DNA from: Granulosicoccus sp964498925
GTDB taxonomy: Bacteria > Pseudomonadota > Gammaproteobacteria > Granulosicoccales > Granulosicoccaceae
Length of the DNA: 27,418 nt
Direction of reading: 5' to 3'
Assembly: GCA_964498925.1 (NCBI GenBank)
Contig: CAZCKD010000019.1
Coordinates: 1 to 27,418 of the forward strand
Shown here: positions 8,935 to 15,854 of the stretch, one piece after another
How positions within the stretch are numbered: the stretch's first letter is position 1
How the letters are laid out: every line of letters begins with the position of its first letter
Program-made: the position numbers and the translations under genes
The notes under the pieces: generated by a model
What the model saw: the letters and a program-made list of their open reading frames with translations, nothing else
Database searches by the model: none
What the model was told of the DNA's origin: nothing

Positions 8935-8950
8935 AGAGCAACGCAATTAA

Positions 8951-9304
8951 ATGGCAACTATTTCATCGCACATTCTGGATTCACTGCTCGGTGATCATGC
9001 TCAACATATCAGGGTAGCGTGCCACCATGTACAGACTGATGGTCAACGAATGTTATTGTTCGACACCCGTGCCAGTGCTGAGGGGCGCATAAAACAGATC
9101 GTCGACCTACCTGCCGAACAGGAAGTGGAGCTGTCAGTCTTCTCACGTGACTATTTTGAAGCGCGCCGGGACATCCAGGAATCAGGACAAATTGTATCCA
9201 CGGTCATCGTGCGTTTGACGCTTAAAAGCGCGGATGATGTGCATCACATCCCCATTATGCTCGCGCCGCACTCTTATTCCGTGTGGTGGTCAGGTGAGGT
9301 GTAA
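8951..9304 (+). CDS. Transthyretin-like / 5-hydroxyisourate hydrolase-like protein
   Basis: This 117-residue protein has the length and frame of the HIU hydrolase/transthyretin family. It opens with SSHILDSLLGD, aligning with the family's STHVLDTxxG. It keeps the catalytic residues H7, R46 (in AEGRIKQI) and H99 (in HHIPIMLAPHSYS, aligning with YHVPLLLSPxxYS). Canonical enzymes hydrolyse 5-hydroxyisourate in urate breakdown and end in the signature YRGS. Here the end is WWSGEV, so the signature that shapes the substrate tunnel is lost. No other purine catabolism gene is near. It starts 16 bases after the ThDP gene and ends 24 bases before the DmdA-type gene, so it is surely part of that operon. 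The likely role is hydrolysis, or binding, of an unknown intermediate of that pathway. Confidence 0.7.
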   Translation: MATISSHILDSLLGDHAQHIRVACHHVQTDGQRMLLFDTRASAEGRIKQIVDLPAEQEVELSVFSRDYFEARRDIQESGQIVSTVIVRLTLKSADDVHHIPIMLAPHSYSVWWSGEV

Positions 9305-9328
9305 TCCTGATATGAATCGCTAAGAACT

Positions 9329-10465
9329 ATGGAAAAGAACACTTCTGAAAAGCCTGCTTACGCAAAGCTTGCGGTTTCTAGACGACTTCGCTCGACACCC
9401 TATACCCCGCGAGTGGAAGCGCTTGGCGTGTCTGATTATTCCATCGTTAATCACACGGTGTTGCCAAAGGGCTTTGGTCGTAGTGTTGAGGAAGACTATT
9501 GGCACTTAAAGGAATACGTTCAACTATGGGATGTATCCTGTCAGCGGCAAGTAGAGCTCAAGGGTAGAGATGCTGCGAAACTTATGCAGCTTATGACACC
9601 TAGAGATATGAGCCAAGCTGACATTGGTCAGTGTTTGTATGCGCCCATCATTGATCAAAACGCTGGCATGTTGAATGACCCAGTGGTCTTAAAACTGGCT
9701 GATGATCATTTCTGGCTCTCTATTGCTGACTCTGACATTTTGTTGTGGGCAAACGGGCTGGCGATCGGCATGCAGCTTGATGTTTGTGTTGAAGAACCCG
9801 ATGTGTCTCCGCTTGCTGTGCAGGGGCCGCTTGCGGACAAAGTCATGGAGCGCGTATTCGGACCTGACATTCACACGATTCGTTTTTTTAGATTTCAGAA
9901 ACTGAACTTTATGGGCCACAGTTTGGTTGTAGCGCGATCCGGATATAGCCGGCAAGGTGGGTTTGAAATTTATCTTAGTGATTCTTCTTTAGGCCTGCCA
10001 TTATGGGATGCGTTGTGGCAAGCCGGTGAGAATTTAAACATAAGACCTGGCTCTCCGAACTTAATCGAGCGTGTCGAAGGTGGCCTGTTGTCCTACGGTA
10101 ACGAATTCACTCGCCAGAACAATCCACTGGAGTGCGGTCTTGGGCACTACTGCTCGTTTGACCCGTCACTGGATTACATTGGAAAGGCGTGTTTAAGTAA
10201 AATTGCAGAGGACGGTGCGAAGCAATTGGTTAGAGGCATTGTGTTCGATGGATCAAAATGTCCACCGTGTGCATCCACGTGGCCATTGACGGTTAATGGG
10301 GCTAACGTTGGAGCAATTTCCACTGCAATCTGGTCTCCCAGGTTTGAGGCTAATGTGGGTTTAGGGATGCTGCACGTAGGGTTTTGGGATGAAGGCCAGG
10401 TTGTTCAGGTTCAATGTCCCGATGGTAGTGAAAGAACGGGTGTGGTTAGAGCAACACCGTTTTAG
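9329..10465 (+). CDS. dmdA: DMSP demethylase (DmdA)-type aminomethyltransferase-fold protein
   Basis: This 378-residue protein has the GcvT fold. DmdA transfers a methyl group from dimethylsulfoniopropionate to tetrahydrofolate, giving 5-methyl-THF and methylmercaptopropionate, in the cytoplasm. The match to remembered DmdA sequences runs over the whole length: SRRLRSTPYTPRVEALGV near the N-terminus, HLKEYVQLWDVSCQRQVEL, LNDPVVLKLADDHFWLSIAD, EPDVSPLAVQGP, VARSGYSRQGGFEIY and IERVEGGLLSYGNE. Other GcvT-fold demethylases (dimethylglycine, sarcosine) are less like this. DmdA-clade paralogues with other substrates exist, so DMSP itself is not certain. DmdB, DmdC and DmdD are not in the window. 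It is the third gene of the ThDP / TTR-like run and ends in a tandem heptamer array that includes its own stop codon. Confidence 0.72.
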   Translation: MEKNTSEKPAYAKLAVSRRLRSTPYTPRVEALGVSDYSIVNHTVLPKGFGRSVEEDYWHLKEYVQLWDVSCQRQVELKGRDAAKLMQLMTPRDMSQADIGQCLYAPIIDQNAGMLNDPVVLKLADDHFWLSIADSDILLWANGLAIGMQLDVCVEEPDVSPLAVQGPLADKVMERVFGPDIHTIRFFRFQKLNFMGHSLVVARSGYSRQGGFEIYLSDSSLGLPLWDALWQAGENLNIRPGSPNLIERVEGGLLSYGNEFTRQNNPLECGLGHYCSFDPSLDYIGKACLSKIAEDGAKQLVRGIVFDGSKCPPCASTWPLTVNGANVGAISTAIWSPRFEANVGLGMLHVGFWDEGQVVQVQCPDGSERTGVVRATPF

Positions 10466-10497
10466 TGATTAGTGATTAGTGATTAGTGATTAGTGAT
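10463..10497 (+). repeat. Five perfect tandem copies of the heptamer TAGTGAT
   Basis: The units at 10463, 10470, 10477, 10484 and 10491 are identical. The first begins with the TAG stop of the DmdA-type gene. A 7-bp perfect short tandem repeat is prone to slippage. It lies 107 bases before the next gene's ATG, so it could change spacing of an upstream element but not the reading frame. Confidence 0.95.
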
Positions 10498-10604
10498 TCT
10501 CGAGATAAATTGAAGAAAAAATATCAATTGGATTTCGTCGATGTATTAAGAAAATTCCGTATTGAATTAGTATTTTTAATTTGTAAAAGGTAAAGGCATA
10601 AAGG

Positions 10605-11990
10605 ATGAGTGATAACACTATAGACGCGGCTATAAAAGAGTTAAAAGCCTTGCTGAATGAGCGATTGTCTCAGGGCTCATCGATACTCGAACAACATAGT
10701 AGCGACGAAGCCTATACCCAGCCAGCTCTTCCGGATGCAGTGGCGTTCCCTGAAAGTACTGAGGAAGTGTCAGCCATCATGAAGATATGCAATAAGCATG
10801 GCTGTCCGGTTATTCCTTATGGTATCGGTACGTCGCTGGAAGGGCATATTGTTCCAACTCATGGTGGTATCTCTGTAGACACCAGCAGAATGAACGCCAT
10901 TATCGACATTAATGCTGAAGATATGGATGCAGTTGTTCAGCCCGGTGTCACGCGAACGCAGCTCAATGACGATTTAAAAGCAACCGGATTGATGTTCACC
11001 GTAGACCCCGGTGCTGATGCAACCATAGGTGGCATGGCTGCCACTCGAGCATCCGGTACGAATACTGTGCGCTATGGGTCTATGCGTGAAAACGTTCTTG
11101 CTCTGGAAGTTGTTCTCGCTGATGGCCGTGTTATAGAAACCGGTACTCGAGCGAGAAAATCATCGGCTGGATATGATTTAACACGCTTAATTGTCGGCTC
11201 TGAAGGCACGCTAGGCATCATCACGCGGCTGACAGTTCGATTGTTCGGTCAGCCTGAAACGATGGCAGCTGCCACTTGCGCTTTTCCATCCGTCAACGAT
11301 GCTGTTGCGTCTGTCATCATGTCCATTCAAATGGGCATACCGCTGGCGCGGATTGAGCTATTGGATGATGTGCAAATGAAAGGGATGAACGTCTATAACC
11401 CGGACATGCAAATGCCCGAAATACCTCATTTGTTTCTGGAGTTTCACGGTACCGAGGCTCATGTTGCCGAGCAGGTAGACATGTTTAATGCTGTTGTCGA
11501 TGAATACGGCGCCACTAATTTTAAATGGGCCAGTAAAGAAGAAGACAGAAACCGTTTGTGGAAGGCCAGACACAGTGCCTACTACGCGGGAAAATCACTA
11601 CGTCCGGGCGCGGAGGGGTTGGTCACCGATTGCTGTGTTCCCATTTCGGCATTAGCCGAATGCATTGCGGAGACCAAAAAACTGATTGAGGAACAAGATC
11701 TGGTTGCGCCATTGGTGGGGCATGTCGGCGATGGCAATTTTCACCTGTTAATTCTGGTAGACACAGAAGATGCTGATGAGATGCGGCGTGCGAAAGAGCT
11801 GGCATCGAATGTAAGCCTTTTAGCATTAAAATTTGGTGGGACAGTCACCGGTGAGCATGGCGTGGGGTCCGGTAAGAGAAAATATATGCTGGATGAGCAC
11901 GGAGATGCTTATGCCGTAATGGGCGCAATCAAAAAGACGCTGGACCCGAAAAATATTTTAAATCCAGGCAAGTTGGTGACTGTTAATTAG
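10605..11990 (+). CDS. FAD-linked 2-hydroxyacid dehydrogenase (GlcD / D-lactate dehydrogenase type)
   Basis: This 461-residue flavoprotein of the VAO/PCMH superfamily has the FAD-binding domain first (PVIPYGIGTSLEGH, then VDPGADATIGGMAATRASGT and LIVGSEGTLGIIT) and an FAD-oxidase C-terminal domain ending in GHVGDGNFHLLI, GTVTGEHGVGSGKRKYM and LDPKNILNPGK. These are signatures of GlcD and cytochrome-type D-lactate dehydrogenases, which oxidise D-2-hydroxyacids to 2-oxoacids and pass electrons to quinone or cytochrome. The start follows an AAAGG-rich leader. The genes on either side of the divergent region are ThDP enzymes, so an organosulfur hydroxy acid (sulfolactate, or a sulfonium hydroxybutyrate) is a reasonable guess for the substrate. 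Lactate or glycolate remain possible. It may be co-transcribed with the DmdA-type gene across a 139-base gap. Confidence 0.85.
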   Translation: MSDNTIDAAIKELKALLNERLSQGSSILEQHSSDEAYTQPALPDAVAFPESTEEVSAIMKICNKHGCPVIPYGIGTSLEGHIVPTHGGISVDTSRMNAIIDINAEDMDAVVQPGVTRTQLNDDLKATGLMFTVDPGADATIGGMAATRASGTNTVRYGSMRENVLALEVVLADGRVIETGTRARKSSAGYDLTRLIVGSEGTLGIITRLTVRLFGQPETMAAATCAFPSVNDAVASVIMSIQMGIPLARIELLDDVQMKGMNVYNPDMQMPEIPHLFLEFHGTEAHVAEQVDMFNAVVDEYGATNFKWASKEEDRNRLWKARHSAYYAGKSLRPGAEGLVTDCCVPISALAECIAETKKLIEEQDLVAPLVGHVGDGNFHLLILVDTEDADEMRRAKELASNVSLLALKFGGTVTGEHGVGSGKRKYMLDEHGDAYAVMGAIKKTLDPKNILNPGKLVTVN

Positions 11991-12063
11991 CTATACGACA
12001 ACGTGGTTATTTAGATACACGAACCTAATATCCGAAAGTCAAATTCCGTTGAGTTCAAATCCT

Positions 12064-12402
12064 TTAGCCGACGGGTTTGTAGAAAAAGTCGTAGAGTGGA
12101 CCGACTAGCTCATTGACTTTGTCGTCGACGGTTGAATAATAGATCTGCCTGCCATCTCGTCGCGCAGTGACAAGTTTTTCAAGGCGTAGCCGCGCTAATT
12201 GTTGGGAAACAGATGCTTGGGATAGTCCCATGAATTCTTCGAGTTCCGATACAGACATTTCTTTTTCCGCTAATAGGTAGAGGATCAACAATCTGGTCTC
12301 GTGAGAGAGAACCTTCATTAATTCGCTGGTGCGTTTAGCTTGTATCTGCAATTGACGAAGTTTGTCTTCAGATGTGTTTTTATCGATTTTTGGAAGTGAC
12401 AT
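12064..12402 (-). CDS. ArsR/SmtB-family winged-helix regulator without cysteines
   Basis: This 112-residue DNA-binding protein has the winged helix-turn-helix at about residues 50-90 (MSVSELEEFMGLSQASVSQQ, then RRDGRQIYYS in the wing). ATRRDGQ-like wings and LLILYLL in the first core helix resemble the SqrR/BigR/YgaV persulfide sensors. The protein contains no cysteine at all, so it can use neither thiol-persulfide nor classic metal-thiolate sensing. It probably responds to an organic ligand or acts through other residues. It faces the flavoprotein gene tail to tail (stop to stop, 73 bases) and is divergent from the RraA-type operon, of which it is the likeliest regulator. Confidence 0.88.
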   Translation of the reverse strand: MSLPKIDKNTSEDKLRQLQIQAKRTSELMKVLSHETRLLILYLLAEKEMSVSELEEFMGLSQASVSQQLARLRLEKLVTARRDGRQIYYSTVDDKVNELVGPLYDFFYKPVG

Positions 12403-12650
12403 GTATTTCTCAAATGACTAAAACGACTGAATACGCTGCTCTGGTTGGCTTTTTTGTTTTCGGATAGTCCCCTAACGGCCGATTATAACGTTAGCCCTTG
12501 CAATTTCCCGGTTTGCAGGCCAAATTTGTAATATCCACTTTTTTCTGGAAATAATCAGCGTTAAGCTGGGATCGTATGTCGCACGGGATCGTCATTAGAT
12601 TCGTATTTAGTTATTTCCCCCAAACTAGCTTAGAGGCCTAATAGATTGAA
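12403..12650. promoter_or_regulatory. Divergent promoter region between arsR-type and RraA-type genes
   Basis: This 248-base gap has no gene. It contains a small inverted repeat, CTAACG (12472-12477) and CGTTAG (12489-12494), as a possible operator, and AT-rich tracts toward the RraA-type start. No well-placed Shine-Dalgarno precedes ATG 12651. Confidence 0.4.
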
Positions 12651-13343
12651 ATGATAGAAGAACCTCCATTGTTAAAGGTAAAGGCTATACGCCCTAAACC
12701 TGATTTAGAAAAAATTGAAGCATTGCGAGGCGTTCCAACCGGCGTACTGACAGATGCATTAAATGGACGTGGTGCGTTGGATCAGACTGTAAAGCCATTA
12801 AGCCCCACAGTTCTCCCAGCAGAATTGTGTGGACCTGCGTTAACTTGTCTATGTGGGCCTGCGGATATTCTAGCCATACTTGGAAGTTTGCATGAAATTA
12901 CAACAGGCGAAATATTAGTGATAGCGACTGATGCTTGGACTAAATGTGCAGCCACAGGTGATCGTGTGATCGGTATGCTGAAAAACGCGGGAGGTGCTGG
13001 CGTTGTTACTGATGGCTTGGTTCGTGATGTCTCTGGCATAGAATCCATAGGGCTTCCTGTTTACTGCGCTGGTGTGTCCCCCAACTCTCCGTTTGCCAAA
13101 GGACCTGGTGAGATAGGGTTTACTGTCCAATTAGCTGGTGTCAGTGTCTCAAGTGGCGATATATTAGTGGGAGATAGGGATGGGATTGTTGTTGTTCCTT
13201 ATAATCTCATCGATAGTGTCATTGCCGAGGTCGCGGCTATTAAGATTTTGGAAGCGGATCTGGATGATAAAGTCAGTATGGGATTAAAGTATCCAGAATA
13301 TATAGCCGAATTGATGAACTCAGAACAAATTAAACGGCTGTAG
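12651..13343 (+). CDS. RraA-like / 4-hydroxy-4-methyl-2-oxoglutarate aldolase family protein
   Basis: This 230-residue protein has the RraA/HMG-aldolase fold. Members are divalent-metal pyruvate aldolases (4-hydroxy-4-methyl-2-oxoglutarate, 4-carboxy-4-hydroxy-2-oxoadipate) or oxaloacetate decarboxylases; RraA itself is an RNase E inhibitor without metal catalysis. The motif GVVTDGLVRDVSGIESIGLP carries the conserved Arg-Asp pair, and GDILVGDRDGIVVVP is the family's C-terminal signature. The length (about 230) fits the enzyme group better than E. coli RraA (161). It heads a three-gene plus-strand operon (14 to 47 bases to the next gene depending on its start). A catabolic aldolase or decarboxylase role is likely; the substrate is unknown. 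Confidence 0.8.
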   Translation: MIEEPPLLKVKAIRPKPDLEKIEALRGVPTGVLTDALNGRGALDQTVKPLSPTVLPAELCGPALTCLCGPADILAILGSLHEITTGEILVIATDAWTKCAATGDRVIGMLKNAGGAGVVTDGLVRDVSGIESIGLPVYCAGVSPNSPFAKGPGEIGFTVQLAGVSVSSGDILVGDRDGIVVVPYNLIDSVIAEVAAIKILEADLDDKVSMGLKYPEYIAELMNSEQIKRL

Positions 13344-13390
13344 AGATCCTTCCTTATTTGCGATTAAAAATTCAACGGTCAAAAAAATAC

Positions 13391-14608
13391 GTGTCTATAA
13401 ACAGAACAGTCATTATCGGATCGGGCCATGCCGGTTGTCAGTGTGCATTTAGTTTGAGGGCTGCAGGTTACCCCCATGAAATTTGTATTATTGATGAAGA
13501 TGATGCGGAGGTTCCTTACCATAAGCCGCCTTTGTCAAAGAAATTCATTAAAAATAAATCCCAAAGTCCGACTGCGCTACGTGCAGAATCTGCATTTTCG
13601 AAGGCAGACCTGAAACGTATTCGTGGCACGGTTATGTCTGTTGACCCAGCGAAAAAAACCCTTCGGTATGAAAATGAAAACGAGCTGGCGTTTGATTTTC
13701 TGGTTTTTGCTACGGGTGCTGTTAGCCGATCGATACCCGATCTAAAAGGTATTGATAACGTTCATTCACTGCGAACCCTTAGTGATGCACAAAGGTTTCG
13801 AGAATCATTGTTGGATTTATCCAGTGCAGATATTTTGGGCGGAGGGTTTATTGGCTTGGAAGTAGCTGCATGTCTAATAGGTATGGGTATCTCAGTCAAG
13901 GTTCTGGAGATACAAGACCGTGTATTAGCTAGAGTTGTATCTCCCGCGATTTCGGCCTATGTAGAGAGCTATCTAAAAGATATAGGAGTTAAGCTCTACG
14001 TCGGCCATCGCATTAGCGGTTTTGTGGCCCAGAACAATGTGCTTGAGACAATTAAATTTGAGCAAGGTAATTCAATAGATACTGAGCTGCTGCTAACTGG
14101 AATAGGGGCCATAGCGCAAACCACTCTTGCAATGGAGGCTGGAATCGATTGTGATGACGGCATATTGGTCGACTCAACTCTGAGAACGTCATTTCCCACT
14201 ATATTCGCGATAGGTGATTGCTCCAGATTCAAACAAGTCACTGGTGATTCTTCGCAACGACTTGAATCTGTACAAAACGCAGTCGACCAGGCTAAAGCTG
14301 TTGCATTGGATATTGCTAACAAAACTGAAACGGCTTACGACGAGGTGCCATGGTTCTGGTCAGATATCGGGACGCTAAAGCTGCAAATAGCAGGCATTCG
14401 CTCGAATGGCGCGACAGAAATATCCCGAATCGAGGATGACAAATTAGCGATTTATCACCTGCTGGACAATAAAGTGGTTTGTGTTGAATCCATTAACAGC
14501 GCTCGAGATCATCTTTTAGCTCGAAAACTCATTGCTGCCCAAACCTCAGTAACAGCGGATGACATTAGGGCTGGCCCAGATACGCTGAAAACCCTGTTAA
14601 ACAGCTGA
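13391..14608 (+). CDS. FAD-dependent ferredoxin/rubredoxin reductase-type oxidoreductase
   Basis: This protein of about 405 residues has two Rossmann domains. The FAD motif is VIIGSGHAGCQCAFSL near the N-terminus, PYHKPPLSKKFI is the conserved isoalloxazine-side segment, LVFATGA is the FAD ATG motif, ILGGGFIGLEVA is the NAD(P)H site, and TIFAIGDCSRF is the second FAD contact. This is the pattern of NADH-ferredoxin/rubredoxin/putidaredoxin reductases that feed Rieske oxygenases or P450s. The frame opens at TTG 13358, but GTG 13391 places the start directly before the FAD strand as in relatives; neither has a good ribosome-binding site. Its stop overlaps the next gene's ATG by one base, so they are translationally coupled. 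A Rieske ferredoxin lies at 17.0-17.3 kb, but no oxygenase is in the window. Confidence 0.82.
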   Translation: MSINRTVIIGSGHAGCQCAFSLRAAGYPHEICIIDEDDAEVPYHKPPLSKKFIKNKSQSPTALRAESAFSKADLKRIRGTVMSVDPAKKTLRYENENELAFDFLVFATGAVSRSIPDLKGIDNVHSLRTLSDAQRFRESLLDLSSADILGGGFIGLEVAACLIGMGISVKVLEIQDRVLARVVSPAISAYVESYLKDIGVKLYVGHRISGFVAQNNVLETIKFEQGNSIDTELLLTGIGAIAQTTLAMEAGIDCDDGILVDSTLRTSFPTIFAIGDCSRFKQVTGDSSQRLESVQNAVDQAKAVALDIANKTETAYDEVPWFWSDIGTLKLQIAGIRSNGATEISRIEDDKLAIYHLLDNKVVCVESINSARDHLLARKLIAAQTSVTADDIRAGPDTLKTLLNS

Positions 14609-15732
14609 TGAAAATAACTGGATTAGATGTATTTAGAATTGATCTGCCTTATGTAGGCGAGGTCTATCGTCTATCAAATGGTCGTAGTTATACAAGCTTT
14701 GAAGCGACAATTGTCGAAGTGAAGACGGATTTAGGAATATCGGGTGTTGGGGAATCGACACCTTTCGGCTCAACCTATATTGCAGAGCATGCTGGTAGTG
14801 TGCAGGCTGGAATTCAACTATTAGCGCCTGCTGTTTTGGGGCTTGATCCACGTTGTCTTGATGTGGTTAATGCAACTATGGATTCACATTTGGTAGCGAA
14901 CCCGGGGGCAAAGACAGCGATAGATATCGCCTGCTGGGATATTTTTGGAAAATCGGTTGGTTTACCTGTCTGTGACCTGCTGGGCGGAAGAGTCGAGGGT
15001 TCAATTCCTCTTATATCGAGTATCAGCTCCGATGAGCCTCAAACCATGCGATCCCAGGTAGCTCGCTTCCGCGAATCTGGATTTAAAGGTCATTCGATAA
15101 AAGTGGGTGCTAGCGCTGTGGAAGGTGGTCCACAGTTGGATGCGGAGCGAATAAAATCATGTTTAGCAGATAAAGAAACGGATGAGTGGTTTTTGGTGGA
15201 TGCGAATGGAGGACTCAGCGTAGAACACGCACTTCGCATGTTAAGGCTATTACCTGAACATTTGGATTTTGTGCTGGAGGCTCCTTGTGCCAGCTGGGCA
15301 GAAACACATGCACTTCGGCAGAAAACATCTGTCCCGATACTACTGGATGAACTTATACAGAGTGATGCTGATTTGATACATGCTGTACGACACGATCTGT
15401 GCGATGGCGTCGGTCTAAAAGTATCTAAACAAGGTGGTTTGACCGCGATGAGACGACAAAGAGACATCTGTGCAGCTGCGGGTTTAGTTATGAGCGTGCA
15501 AGAAACTACCGGATCGGAAATTGCGTTCTCTGCCATTGTTCACGCTGCGCAGTCTACTCCAAAACATTTATTGAGGTGTGCTCTAGATAGTCGTTCAATG
15601 GTCTCCGTCAGTACAGCTAAATTTGAAGCCCCCATTGTTGGAGGTGGGGTGCAAGCCCCTTCATTGCCTGGGTTGGGTGTGACGCTAGATCGAGAAATGT
15701 TTGGAGTCCCGTATTATTCTGTAAGCGTATAG
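14608..15732 (+). CDS. Enolase-superfamily enzyme (MR/MLE group; hydroxyproline-betaine epimerase / cis-3-hydroxyproline dehydratase-like)
   Basis: This 374-residue protein has an N-terminal capping domain and a TIM barrel. Metal ligands are in LVDANGG (Asp), LEAPCAS (Glu) and ILLDELIQ (Asp/Glu). The catalytic lysines are in HSIKVGAS on the second strand and LKVSKQGGLT on the sixth. The K / LK(I/V)SKxGG combination is that of the group containing proline-betaine and 4-hydroxyproline-betaine 2-epimerase (HpbD) and cis-3-hydroxy-L-proline dehydratase, which abstract the alpha proton of an amino acid or betaine. The common LEQPC is LEAPC here. It is the last gene of the RraA-type / flavoprotein operon and is fused by a TGATG junction to the flavoprotein. 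Exact substrate unknown. Confidence 0.8.
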   Translation: MKITGLDVFRIDLPYVGEVYRLSNGRSYTSFEATIVEVKTDLGISGVGESTPFGSTYIAEHAGSVQAGIQLLAPAVLGLDPRCLDVVNATMDSHLVANPGAKTAIDIACWDIFGKSVGLPVCDLLGGRVEGSIPLISSISSDEPQTMRSQVARFRESGFKGHSIKVGASAVEGGPQLDAERIKSCLADKETDEWFLVDANGGLSVEHALRMLRLLPEHLDFVLEAPCASWAETHALRQKTSVPILLDELIQSDADLIHAVRHDLCDGVGLKVSKQGGLTAMRRQRDICAAAGLVMSVQETTGSEIAFSAIVHAAQSTPKHLLRCALDSRSMVSVSTAKFEAPIVGGGVQAPSLPGLGVTLDREMFGVPYYSVSV

Positions 15733-15854
15733 GATTGATTATTTAAAAAATCTGTCGCAAAGCCAGCCGAGTGTGTTGGCGCGATATTTATCTCGCATCT
15801 GTCTGTCAGCTACTTAATGATTCAAAGTTCTACTGGGTCATAATGAATGGTCAA

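Noticed and set aside
10463..10497. CRISPR-like array
   Set aside because: The units are 7 bp and directly adjacent with no spacers, so this is a simple tandem repeat.
15090..15536. 148-codon antisense ORF within the enolase-superfamily gene
   Set aside because: It is a shadow of a clearly coding plus-strand gene, rich in Ser/Cys, with no family match.
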